Assembly (NCBI GenBank): GCA_964386865.1
Contig: CAYLUN010000025.1
Coordinates: 1-64,000, forward strand
DNA: 64,000 nt
DNA from: CAYLUN01 sp964386865
Lineage (GTDB): Bacteria > Verrucomicrobiota > Kiritimatiellia > RFP12 > UBA1067
Reading direction: 5' to 3'
In this document: positions 50,701-59,543 of the stretch, in pieces
Layout of the letters: the number at the start of each line of letters is the position of its first letter
Position numbering within the stretch: the stretch's first letter is position 1
Program-made: the position numbers and the translations under genes
Notes under the pieces: model-generated
What the model saw: the letters and a program-made list of their open reading frames with translations, nothing else
Database searches by the model: none
Told to the model about the DNA's origin: nothing

Positions 50701-53700
50701 GGGCTCACGAACGTGTCGTCGATTTCATGCGGCTACCGGCATCTGCTGGCCCGGCACGGCGGCGGCGGCGTGACGTGCCTCACGAACGCCCCGTCGGGTG
50801 CGCCCGCCGTACGCACGAACAACTTCTGCAAGGCCTGCTCGAACACCGTCTCCGTCTCCGCCGGCGTCTACGCGGACGCGGCCGTGTTCACGAACGGCAC
50901 CGTGCTCCTCGGCACCGTGTTCGCGACGGCCCAGCCCACGCTGAAACCTCCGACTTACGGCTGGCCGACCGTCGCGCTGGCTGGGACGAACTTGAATTAC
51001 GTGGTGCTCATGACGAACGGCCAGGCGGACGCCTACTACGGGGCCTCGTTCACGCGCGTCATCGGGCCGACGGGCGTCCTCTTCGTCGCCGCGGGCGGCT
51101 GCAGCAACCTGGTCGCCGTAATCGCGAACGGCAGCAACGCTGTCTTTTCGGCCGGCAAGGCGCAGTGGAGCCACACGGCGGTCACGAACCGGCTGGCGGG
51201 CGCGAGGGATCTCTGGTGGAAGCGTGACTGCAGGCTGGCCGTGACGGACGGCGGGAGCCTGCTCCCGCTGTCGGCCTCAGCTCTTTCGTCCCGCAGACTC
51301 GACTATTTCGCCGCGGCGGCGACCCCCCGGGGGCTCAGGCTGGGGATCGCGGCCGCCTGTTCCGGAACCTGTCCGACAAACATGTTCTCTGACGCGGACG
51401 CCATGCCGGACGGCTGGGAGGTCGGCTACGGGCTGGATCCGCGGGACGCCTCGGATCAATACCTGGACAGCGACAATGACGGGCTGACGAACAATCTGGA
51501 GTACGCATGGAATACTGACCCCTTCCAGAAGGATACGGACGGGGACGGATATGAGGACGGGTGGGAGGCCTGCAACGGCTTTGACCCGCTCGACCCCGCC
51601 GACACGGGGGCCGATCCGGACGGCGACGGGCTTTCCGACGCCAGAGAACATGTTCTCGGGACCGACCGGAACGACTCCGACTCCGACGGCGACGGTCTCG
51701 CAGACGGCACGGAGACGGAGGCGCCGTTCCTGACGCTGTGGGACGCGGCGGACGGTGTGGGCTCCGTGTTCACGAACTGTCAGGTCGCGCAGGTCACGGC
51801 ATCCGACACCGCCCGCGCCGCCTTGCTCAGGGACGGGAGCGTCGTCGTTTTCACCGGCACGGGCGCGGGGCTCAAAGCCTACACGAACAGTGCCTGCGGG
51901 GCGGTCGAGATCGACGCCACGGAGTCCTGGATCGCGGCCAGGACGGCTTCGGGGCGGGTTTTGGTCTGGCCGGCCGCGACCAACAGCGTCGACTTCGCGG
52001 ACGCCGGGCTCACGAACGTGACCGCGATTTCTTGCGGTTACCGGCACCTGTTGGTTCTGTACGACTGGGGGGCCGTGACGTGCCTCACGAACGCCCCGTC
52101 GGGCACGCCCGCAGTCCGCACCAACAATTTCTGCCGGGCGTGCACGAACGCCGTCTCCGTGTCCGCCGGCGTCTTCGCGGACGCGGCTGTGTTCGAGAAC
52201 GGCAAGGTTTTGCTGGGCAACGTCTTCGCGGCGACCCAGCCCACGCTGAAGCCTCCGACTTACGGCTGGCCTGCAATCGCGGCCGCCGGGACGAACCTCA
52301 ATTTCGTCGTGCTCATGACGAACGGCCAAGCGGACGCCTACTATGGGGCCTCGTTCACGCGCGTCATCGGGCCGACGGGCGCTCTTTACGTCGCCGCGGG
52401 CGGATGCAGCAACCTGGTTGCCGTACTCGCGAATGGCAGCAATGCGGTATTCTCGGCCGGAAAGACTCATTGGGTATACACGGTTGTCACGAATGGGCTG
52501 AGCGACGCGAGGGCCCTCTGGTGGAAACGCGACTGCCGCTTGGCGGTGACAGGCGGGGGCGGGCTCATTCCGCTGGCGCTCGCGTCCACCCCCGGGCGCA
52601 CTCTCGATTACTCGTCGGCAGCCGTCACCCCGCGCGGCCTGAGGCTCAGCATCGCGTCAGCCTGTTACGGAACGTGCGCGACGAACAGCGACACGGATGC
52701 GGACGGCCGGGCCGACGGTTGGGAAGCGGATAACGGTTTCGACCCGCGCGACGGCGGCGACCTCGTCGCCGACGACGACCACGACGGCCTCAGCAATCTG
52801 GACGAGGCGCTCCGGGGTACCGGCCGCCGCAATCCGGACACTGAGGGCGACGGGCTCGGCGACGGCTGGGAGGTACTTTACGGTCATGACCCGTTGGTTT
52901 ACGCGGCTGACGGGGAACTCCGCGCCGACGCCGACGGCGACGGGTTGGACGCCTTGCGGGAGGCTGTCTATTTCAGTAACCCGAACTTGTCCGACTCGGA
53001 CGGCGACGGGCTCGGCGACGGCGCGGAGACTCTCGCCCCGTTCCTCACGCTCTGGAGCCCGACGAACCGCCTCGGCCGCGTGTTCTCCGGCTGCCAGGCG
53101 GCGCAGGTCGCCGCCTCGGACGCGATGCGGGCGGTTCTGCTGACCAACGGGACGGTCATCGTGTTCACCGGCGACGGGGCCGCGCTGAAGGCGTGGACGA
53201 ACGCCTGCGCGGCGCTCGCGCTCGACGCGACCGAGAGCTGGATCGCCGCGCGCCTTACAAGCGGTGACCTGACCGTCTGGCGCGAGACGTCCGGCGGCGC
53301 CGTGACGGGCGTCTCGCTGGGCTTCACCAACGTCGTCGAGATCTCCGGCGGTTACCTGCACCTGCTCGCGCGGCACGCCGACGGCCGCGTCACCTGCGTC
53401 AGACGCGACGGCGCGGGAGGTCCTCTGATCCACGCGAATCCGCTGTGCGACGACGTCTACACCAACGCGGTCCGCGTCTCGGCAGGCACCGCCGCCGACG
53501 CCGTGATCCTCGTCTCGAACCGGTATCTGCGCGTCGGCAACGCCCTGTCGACCAACTCCTTGCTGGTCAACGCCGCGACCGGCGTGGTGGACGTCGCCGC
53601 CGGCTCCAACCTCTGCTGCCTGGTGAAACTGGCCAACGGCCGCGCCCGCGCCTACAACAACGGCGGGACGGCTGTCGTAACCGAGCCCACGGGCGTCGTC

Positions 53701-56700
53701 TGCGTCGCGGCCGGCGGCGGCAGGACGCGCCTGGCCGTCCTCTCCGACGGCCGCAACGCCACCATCGCCAGCGGCGTGACGACCTGGAGCTACAACACCG
53801 CCGTCACCGGCCGCCTCTCCGACGCGCGGAGCCTCTGGTGGCGGCGCGACTGCGGCCTCGCGGTCACGAACGGCGGCATCCTCCGCCCGCTGGCCGCCGC
53901 GTCGGCCTCTTTCCGCAGCCTCGACTACCGCTTCGCCGCCGCGACCCCGCGCGGCCTCGGCTGGGGCGTCGCCGCGGCCTGCACCGGCACCGACCCCACC
54001 AACCGCTTCTCGGACGCGGACGCCAAGGACGACGCCTGGGAACTGGAGAACGGGTTCGACCCGCGCGACGGCGGCGACCTCGCGGCCGACGACGACGGCG
54101 ACCGGCTCGGCAACCTGGCCGAATGGGAGCTCGGCACCGACCGCCGCAACCCGGACACCGACGGCGACGGCCTCGGCGACGGCTGGGAGGTGGCCTACGG
54201 TTTCAACCCGCTCGTCCAGGAGAGCGCGGCCGTGAAGGCGGCCGATCCCGACGGCGACGGCCTCGACAACATCACGGAATGCGCCTATTTGTGCGACCCG
54301 TACGCCACGGACACAGACCATGACGGATTGATCGACGGCGCGGAATCGGCCATCCCGTTCGTGACGCTGTGGGACACCGACGGCGAGCGCGGCAAGGTGT
54401 TCGAGGGTTTGAAGCCGGCGCAGGTGACCGCGTCGGACGCCCTGCGGGCCGTGAGGCTCGAAAACGGCCGCGTCGTGGTTTTCGCCGGCTCAGGCTCCTC
54501 ACTTGTGTCACGCACGAACGACAGTGTCGCGGTTGAGATCGGTGCCACCGACGAGTGGATCGTGGCGCGCACGGCGAACGGCCGCGTCGTGGTCTGCCGC
54601 TCCGTGGGCGGCGTCCCGACGTTTTCGGACATCGGTTATCCGGACGTCGAGGAGGTCTCCTGCGGATACCAGCATTTCTTGGTGAGGCGTTCCGACGGCA
54701 CCGTCACCTGCTTGAAGAGCCAGTCCGGACAGCCCACCTATTACGCGAACGAACTCTGTACGACGGTCGGATCGGCCGCCACCGCCATAGCCGCAGGCAG
54801 GCAGGCCGACGCGGTCGTGATGAACGACAACAGCGTCTGGGTCGGCGACGCCGCCGCCTCCGGAACCAACATGATGAGGCGTTTCGGATCTTACGCGGGA
54901 GGGGTCGAGATCAAGGCCGGCAAGACTTTCAATTTCGTGGCGCGTCTGCAGTCGGACCGGTCGTGCTTCGCGCTGATCGGGGACATCCCCAATAACAATT
55001 ACAAAACGCACGCTGTGGCTTCGGACACAGCGTCGCGGATCGAGGCGGGCTGCTGCACGAACCTCCTCGCGGTTCTCGACAGCGGCGCGAACGCGTGCCA
55101 CATTTGCAATGAGGATTGGAGTTACACCTATATCACGGCGCCCCTGTCGGCCGCGCGCGACTTGTGGTGGCGGCGCGACGTCGGTGCCTACGTCTCGTCC
55201 GCCGGCGCGCTGACGAAGCTGTTCGGGGCCACCGCCTCCGGCTGCAAGTTCGACTTCCGCCTGGCCGCGGTCACGACGGGCGCGAACCGGCGCGGCGTCG
55301 CCGCGGCCGTCGCCAAGACGCGGGCGGACCTCGCGGACACCGACGGCGACGGCGTGCCCGACGGCGCCGAGGTCGCGTTGGGCATGGAGCCGACGGTTCA
55401 CTCCGGCGTCCAGCCGGACTCGGACACCGACGGCCTGCCGGACTGGTGGGAGACGCTCCACGGGTTCAACCCAAACAGTTCCGCCGACGCCGCCGCCGAC
55501 CCCGACGGCGACGGACTGACCAACGCGCAGGAGTACGCCGCGAAGACCGACCCGCGCAACGCGGACACCGACGGCGACGGCCGCGACGACGGGGACGACG
55601 ACGACCCGCTGGTCCCGGATTCGGACGCCGACGGCATCCCCGACGCGCGGGAGAACGCCATCGGCACCGACCCGCTCCAGCCCGACACCGACGGCGACGG
55701 GCTGAACGACGGGTGGGAGGTCCGGTACGGCATGAATCCTCTGGCCGACAACCGTACGGACGGCATCTCCGGCAACGACCCGGGGGACGATCCGGACAAA
55801 GACGGCCTGACCAACGCGCAGGAGAGCGACTGGAACACGAATCCGGGCAAGCCGGACACGGACGGCGATGGGATCACGGATGGAGGAGAGGTTGACGAAT
55901 TCACCGATCCGCTTGATTCTGGCGATAGGCCGGACACGGAGTGGCTCATCCTCACCGGCGATCTTGTTGAGGATGAGGTGAAATCTCGTAGCCGGACTGT
56001 GACGATCCCGGCAGGCAAGACATGTGCTCTTGCGGTGGCTGTGTACAGCGATGAGTACCCTCAATTTACGGGAGGCAGTTCCGAATATAACGACATCTTG
56101 ACGTGGAACATAACGCCCGATTCCGGTTCGCCGTTTTCCGGCAGCCTTGACGTCAACAGTCGTCACGCGCAATGGGAGCAGGGTATTGCCATGAAGGGTT
56201 ACGATCCCGTGCATATCGAGGGGTTCCGTACCCTGACGGCCCCTTCTGATGCGCCTGTGACGGTGGATATCGAACTTACGGCGACGAATATCGGAGATGA
56301 TGTTCGCCCCAGCACTGTCATGGTGTTCATGATCATCGTTGACGCGGACGTTGACTCCGATTATGACGGCGACATCGACGGCGACGATGACCCGCTTGAG
56401 GAAAGCGCGGGCGGTTTGGCCGTGATCGGTGCGGAGAGCCTCTCGCCGTTGAATCTGGCCTACGCACCGGAAAGTCTGACTTCGGCAACCCTGACGCTCT
56501 CCGCCGTCTCCGGTGTTGAGAAAATCATGGTGTGGCCGGAGAACAGCACCAACGGCACGCCGTTCACCCTGCCGAAGACCTGGACGGTCGGGTCAGAGAC
56601 GATCCCGCCGACGCTCTACATCCAGGGCGTCGAGACCAGCGCCGTGCCCCGCGACGTGGCGCTGGAACTCCGCCTCGCCTCCGGCGGCGCGAGCTGCTGC

Positions 56701-58533
56701 GACACCGTTAGGGTGACGGTGACCTCAGTGCGACTCGTTCCTGACTGGAATCATGACCGCGAAATCACTTCGGCGGACGAGAATCAGGCTACGACCTCCA
56801 ATCCATTCCGGTTCTGGAAGAACGACGATGACGATCTCGGTGACATCTCCGCAGACGACAGCGACGTTCCTGGCCAAGGCGGGCTGTTTGACAATGCGAA
56901 CTGCGACGACGACGAAGTCAACGGTCGTTCCGACCTTCTCGACTTCTTCCCCGTCTGGTTGGATCTCAATGTTATGCTGAACATCCTGCCATCAAGCGGT
57001 ACGGTTCAGTACAAACTAAAGCAGGCGAATAGCGCGGTCAGGATGGTCTACACCGATTTGACCAAGGGGTCCGTTGGAAATTTTCTGACTACCGAGGACA
57101 ACACTTACGGTCCATCCTTTAATCAAAACTCCTATGAGGCGGACACCTTTGAAGTTACGTCTTCCGGTGTGACGCTCTCGGCGGACTTTCTAGACAAGAT
57201 TAAGAGTGACGCAACCAAGGGTATTCTGTTGGTCGAGGGCAAGAGCACGTCCACGCTCCCGTTGGTTCTGGAAGTCTGGAAAGAAGGCTCTCTGGTTTGC
57301 GAGAAGGAAATGTCGTTGAGTATCGACGGCGTGGAGCGGTTTTATCGGTGGATCAATCTTCGCGGTGTTGCCGGTGGCGGCATGGACCGGGCTACAGACA
57401 CGAGCGAACCTGCCAACTACCCGGACTCATACTGCAACGGCAAGCAGTACATCTTCGTTCACGGCTACAGCGTGCATGAGGATGCCGCTCGCGCTTGGAA
57501 TGCCGAGATGTTTAAGAGACTCTACCAGTCGGGTTCGCGAGCCATGTTCACAGCGGTGACGTGGCGCGGGAACGATGGGCAGTTGTGGGACTGGATTCCT
57601 TTTGTTGGCGGCTCAACGCCTGATTACTACGTCAATGTCGAGCACGCTTTCGAGACGGCATCAAACCTAGTCTCGACCATTAATGCCAGCATCCCCGGTG
57701 CGAAGTATATCGCCGGGCACAGCTTAGGGAATATGGTGGTGTCGAGCGCAATTGTCGACCACGGCCTAAGCGTGAACGCTTACTTCATGCTCAATGCCGC
57801 AGTGGCGATGGAAGCCTACAACGCCGCCTTCGACAACCGAAACTACATCAGTCACCCTGACTGGCAGAACTACGACAATCGGCTCTGGGCCAGTCAGTGG
57901 TATCAACTGTTCGCGTCGGGTGATGGCCGCAACAGTCTTCGTTGGGGTGATCGGTTTGGCACAATAGCTTCTGCCTTTAACTACTACTCTGAAACCGAAG
58001 ACGTTCTCAATAACGCCAATGGTAGTGTTCCGGCCATTGGGAACGACCGGGCATGGGTAAATCAGGAAATGCGCAAAGGAACCACATTGATCTGGCTTGG
58101 GCCTGGCAACGCCGAAGCGGGTTGGGGCTTCAACACGGCCTACACGAACGCCAACGGCTCTTATCCGCTCTCGCCTGCCGCCGCCAATGCGTTGACAGAC
58201 GATAATATTCGAACCAATTCCTTTTTCAACTGCTTCGACGACGAAGACCTGTATGGCACGAATGGCAGTGCTGTGGCGCAGCAGCCGGCAATGCGCCGCC
58301 AACTGCTTGCAGACGCCATCCCGGCTCTCTCCAATCCGGCAGGAAGGAACTCGCTTGGCAGTTCGGCGGGTCAAGGCAATCGAGATCTCGATGGTTTCAA
58401 GCGAGGACTCTGGGAAAGCGATGATTGGCCCCAACAGGATAACCGTTGGCACCATAGCGACCTCAAGCGCATCGCTTACCCATACAACTCGAAAACATTT
58501 GACCAGATCGTAACTGACGGAGGACTGAAATGA
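47791..58533 (+). CDS. Giant exported RCC1/beta-helix/TSP3 protein with C-terminal alpha/beta hydrolase
   Basis: 3580 residues from ATG 47791 (signal or anchor MEKNGFFAVRIGLALCVVLLFILWAAA). Order: RCC1-type propeller (about 55-375; repeats such as HNGSVVAWGD, RDGTVTAWGDD); TSP3 unit; right-handed beta-helix (about 445-755, opening YYADASKSGDTGDGLSW); TSP3 cluster; four RCC1/TSP3 repeats of about 437 residues starting near residues 878, 1313, 1751 and 2190; long Asp-rich TSP3 stretch (about 2515-2715); low-similarity region; alpha/beta-hydrolase domain (about 3200-3580) with IFVHGYSVHEDAARAW and nucleophile Ser3311 in GHSLGN. The hydrolase end is AT-richer than the shaft. TSP3 repeats should bind Ca2+. 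Stop overlaps the partner gene (ATGA). Role inferred: surface-displayed lipase or effector. Confidence 0.88.
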   Translation: MEKNGFFAVRIGLALCVVLLFILWAAAQLSGSGGREISGSEDLLKDLRQPASASSGFKNYLVVWNSSSNVWLGGDSGAAESVASIDAGYSHGVALHDDGSVTRIGLDPETASVTEQRFPSAGAALVGAGALGDTVVLGFDGALRHMSGAGEVLGEIADSGNTIKVAVGAGFFLALKNGGAVLTSGMEGALCPPPGLSGVSDVDVGEEFCVARRHNGSVVAWGDARLATNIASGVAAVSSSGRGAHCLARNRDGTVTAWGDDTSGQCRVPLGLSDVTAIAAGGSHSVALKRDGTVACWGTIRHTPPILTNVVAIGASYLDACAVTDDGTVAIWGRGCPFGGVRFSAKTPGACEILDAAIIDCGAYMAVVRARTGLLEGDADGDGVPSVEEVFLLGTDPLVKDAGAYAPDPVAPAPARAPEKAAAKGKRVIGGGGASLLSFEYGTTYYADASKSGDTGDGLSWETAKQTIQAAVDAAQAGDTVLVAPGTYGAGSRVMPDQFVPNRLVIGNGVRVRADQGPAVTVIEGSGSACFDSPEAVRCVYLTDGVLEGFTLQGGATLSFFSYDYTVDCAGGALFMGFAAEGVAVRNCVIRDCAAYNGGGVKGDYGEGGNGRVENCLFAGNAGCYGASGYRASMLNCTVTGNGGWCSAGGVYYGSLTNSIVYGNSSGWESPNCHCCLFGHSCSDPDWFGEGNIADESVFADPLFADAGNGDYSLQAASPCVDAGSDLCVTAETDLPGTPRIQGGAVDMGAYEFLADTDGDGVPDYLDAFPLDAAAWLDTDSDGMPDELHRELNENTTLVEDTDDDNDELPDWWESLYSSYGFDPLVAAPSDSSNLGAYGDTDGDGIVNLTESVWGADPFDSDTDGDGLCDGAETEVPFLTLWDAADGLGAVFTNSQVARVTASDTARAALFRDGSVVVFAGSGTGLKSYATNACGAVEIDATESWIAARTAEGRVLVWPAATNSVEFADAGLTNVSSISCGYRHLLARHGGGGVTCLTNAPSGAPAVRTNNFCKACSNTVSVSAGVYADAAVFTNGTVLLGTVFATAQPTLKPPTYGWPTVALAGTNLNYVVLMTNGQADAYYGASFTRVIGPTGVLFVAAGGCSNLVAVIANGSNAVFSAGKAQWSHTAVTNRLAGARDLWWKRDCRLAVTDGGSLLPLSASALSSRRLDYFAAAATPRGLRLGIAAACSGTCPTNMFSDADAMPDGWEVGYGLDPRDASDQYLDSDNDGLTNNLEYAWNTDPFQKDTDGDGYEDGWEACNGFDPLDPADTGADPDGDGLSDAREHVLGTDRNDSDSDGDGLADGTETEAPFLTLWDAADGVGSVFTNCQVAQVTASDTARAALLRDGSVVVFTGTGAGLKAYTNSACGAVEIDATESWIAARTASGRVLVWPAATNSVDFADAGLTNVTAISCGYRHLLVLYDWGAVTCLTNAPSGTPAVRTNNFCRACTNAVSVSAGVFADAAVFENGKVLLGNVFAATQPTLKPPTYGWPAIAAAGTNLNFVVLMTNGQADAYYGASFTRVIGPTGALYVAAGGCSNLVAVLANGSNAVFSAGKTHWVYTVVTNGLSDARALWWKRDCRLAVTGGGGLIPLALASTPGRTLDYSSAAVTPRGLRLSIASACYGTCATNSDTDADGRADGWEADNGFDPRDGGDLVADDDHDGLSNLDEALRGTGRRNPDTEGDGLGDGWEVLYGHDPLVYAADGELRADADGDGLDALREAVYFSNPNLSDSDGDGLGDGAETLAPFLTLWSPTNRLGRVFSGCQAAQVAASDAMRAVLLTNGTVIVFTGDGAALKAWTNACAALALDATESWIAARLTSGDLTVWRETSGGAVTGVSLGFTNVVEISGGYLHLLARHADGRVTCVRRDGAGGPLIHANPLCDDVYTNAVRVSAGTAADAVILVSNRYLRVGNALSTNSLLVNAATGVVDVAAGSNLCCLVKLANGRARAYNNGGTAVVTEPTGVVCVAAGGGRTRLAVLSDGRNATIASGVTTWSYNTAVTGRLSDARSLWWRRDCGLAVTNGGILRPLAAASASFRSLDYRFAAATPRGLGWGVAAACTGTDPTNRFSDADAKDDAWELENGFDPRDGGDLAADDDGDRLGNLAEWELGTDRRNPDTDGDGLGDGWEVAYGFNPLVQESAAVKAADPDGDGLDNITECAYLCDPYATDTDHDGLIDGAESAIPFVTLWDTDGERGKVFEGLKPAQVTASDALRAVRLENGRVVVFAGSGSSLVSRTNDSVAVEIGATDEWIVARTANGRVVVCRSVGGVPTFSDIGYPDVEEVSCGYQHFLVRRSDGTVTCLKSQSGQPTYYANELCTTVGSAATAIAAGRQADAVVMNDNSVWVGDAAASGTNMMRRFGSYAGGVEIKAGKTFNFVARLQSDRSCFALIGDIPNNNYKTHAVASDTASRIEAGCCTNLLAVLDSGANACHICNEDWSYTYITAPLSAARDLWWRRDVGAYVSSAGALTKLFGATASGCKFDFRLAAVTTGANRRGVAAAVAKTRADLADTDGDGVPDGAEVALGMEPTVHSGVQPDSDTDGLPDWWETLHGFNPNSSADAAADPDGDGLTNAQEYAAKTDPRNADTDGDGRDDGDDDDPLVPDSDADGIPDARENAIGTDPLQPDTDGDGLNDGWEVRYGMNPLADNRTDGISGNDPGDDPDKDGLTNAQESDWNTNPGKPDTDGDGITDGGEVDEFTDPLDSGDRPDTEWLILTGDLVEDEVKSRSRTVTIPAGKTCALAVAVYSDEYPQFTGGSSEYNDILTWNITPDSGSPFSGSLDVNSRHAQWEQGIAMKGYDPVHIEGFRTLTAPSDAPVTVDIELTATNIGDDVRPSTVMVFMIIVDADVDSDYDGDIDGDDDPLEESAGGLAVIGAESLSPLNLAYAPESLTSATLTLSAVSGVEKIMVWPENSTNGTPFTLPKTWTVGSETIPPTLYIQGVETSAVPRDVALELRLASGGASCCDTVRVTVTSVRLVPDWNHDREITSADENQATTSNPFRFWKNDDDDLGDISADDSDVPGQGGLFDNANCDDDEVNGRSDLLDFFPVWLDLNVMLNILPSSGTVQYKLKQANSAVRMVYTDLTKGSVGNFLTTEDNTYGPSFNQNSYEADTFEVTSSGVTLSADFLDKIKSDATKGILLVEGKSTSTLPLVLEVWKEGSLVCEKEMSLSIDGVERFYRWINLRGVAGGGMDRATDTSEPANYPDSYCNGKQYIFVHGYSVHEDAARAWNAEMFKRLYQSGSRAMFTAVTWRGNDGQLWDWIPFVGGSTPDYYVNVEHAFETASNLVSTINASIPGAKYIAGHSLGNMVVSSAIVDHGLSVNAYFMLNAAVAMEAYNAAFDNRNYISHPDWQNYDNRLWASQWYQLFASGDGRNSLRWGDRFGTIASAFNYYSETEDVLNNANGSVPAIGNDRAWVNQEMRKGTTLIWLGPGNAEAGWGFNTAYTNANGSYPLSPAAANALTDDNIRTNSFFNCFDDEDLYGTNGSAVAQQPAMRRQLLADAIPALSNPAGRNSLGSSAGQGNRDLDGFKRGLWESDDWPQQDNRWHHSDLKRIAYPYNSKTFDQIVTDGGLK
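50422..55330 (+). repeat. Four tandem 1.3-kb coding repeats (RCC1-like plus TSP3)
   Basis: Copies begin at FLTLWDAADG (50422), FLTLWDAADG (51727), FLTLWSPTNR (53041) and FVTLWDTDGE (54358), periods 1305, 1314 and 1317 bases. Copies 1 and 2 are most alike; copies 3 and 4 are more diverged. Each ends in 'ATPRGL…TDPTN…SDADA' and Asp-rich TSP3 units. A fifth, partial copy of part of repeat 4 lies at 62889-63097. Confidence 0.85.
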
Positions 58534-59540
58534 AAAGACACTACGCTGTCGCAGCCGCATTTTGCGTTACCTCATTCGTGGAACTGAAAGCCCAAGAAGC
58601 GATGGTCACTATTCGTGTTGTTGACGAGTTGAGTCATCCCGTTAGCAACGCTACTGTTCACGCCGGATTTGCTACGGCCGAAAAACCAGGTTGGGGGTGG
58701 GGTGCAGGAAAGCCGAATGAGGTTAAAGGACTCACGGACGCAAACGGCGTGTGCGTGTTGCAGGGAAGCGGTAACGGAGGATCAGTTGGAATCGGCGTGC
58801 GGAAGGGCGGCTATTATGGCAGTGCCGGTTATGAAATACTGTTCACTAACCTGGCGGGAACTATTGCGCGAAAATGGGAACCGTGGAATCCAACCATTAC
58901 CGTCATACTTAAACCGGTCGGCGATCCCATTCCGATGTTCGCAATGAACTTCGGAGATAGGAACATTCCCGTTAGGGGCGAACCAGTTGGGTTCGACCTC
59001 ATGGCAGGTGATTGGGTTGCTCCGCACGGAAAAGGGCAAGAGCCGGACCTGTTGTTCACGTTCTCTGCCGAGCCTGAGCGTGTCCATACGAATTGGTACG
59101 GCTCATCGCCTCGTGTTCATCGTCTTCTTGACTACAAGCTTGCAGTCTCATTATTCAATGAAGGTGACGGGGTTGTTCCTGTCAGCGTGACGCCACATCA
59201 GGGCGGCAGTGCTTTGCGGTTACAGCCAATGGCACCAGAAGTCGGATATTCGGCGCTCTCGCCGAAACGTGTTTACCAGCCGGTAGGGAAACCGCAGCAC
59301 TCCGACATCCAGCAGGATCAGAACTACTTCTTCCGCGTGCGGACGATGAAGGACGACAAGGGCAATATCGTCAGTGCCCTGTACGGGAAAATCTACGGTG
59401 ACTTTCAGTTCGACGAACGGGGAAGGGTCACGTTCACGTACTACTTGAACCCGACGCCGAACGACCGGAACGTGGAGTTCAATCCGAAGAAGAACCTCTT
59501 CACAGATCTATCCGCGCGTGAGCAGGTCCATGAACCGTAG
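58530..59540 (+). CDS. Exported partner protein 1 (CarboxypepD_reg-like plus conserved domain)
   Basis: 336 residues with a signal peptide (MKRHYAVAAAFCVTSFVELKAQ). Residues 25-110 resemble a carboxypeptidase-regulatory-like Ig fold (VTIRVVDELSHPVSNATVHAGF, LTDANGVCVLQG, VRKGGYYGSAGYE). The rest, with RKWEPWNPTITVILKPVGDPIP, PVGFDLMAGDWVAPHGKGQEPDLLF and YYLNPTPNDRNVEF, is shared with the gene at 61637 and matched no family I recognise. Translation is coupled to the giant gene by ATGA. Lower GC than the giant gene's shaft. A periplasmic immunity protein, chaperone or modulator for the hydrolase domain is the likely role (inference). Confidence 0.8.
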   Translation: MKRHYAVAAAFCVTSFVELKAQEAMVTIRVVDELSHPVSNATVHAGFATAEKPGWGWGAGKPNEVKGLTDANGVCVLQGSGNGGSVGIGVRKGGYYGSAGYEILFTNLAGTIARKWEPWNPTITVILKPVGDPIPMFAMNFGDRNIPVRGEPVGFDLMAGDWVAPHGKGQEPDLLFTFSAEPERVHTNWYGSSPRVHRLLDYKLAVSLFNEGDGVVPVSVTPHQGGSALRLQPMAPEVGYSALSPKRVYQPVGKPQHSDIQQDQNYFFRVRTMKDDKGNIVSALYGKIYGDFQFDERGRVTFTYYLNPTPNDRNVEFNPKKNLFTDLSAREQVHEP

Positions 59541-59543
59541 TTA

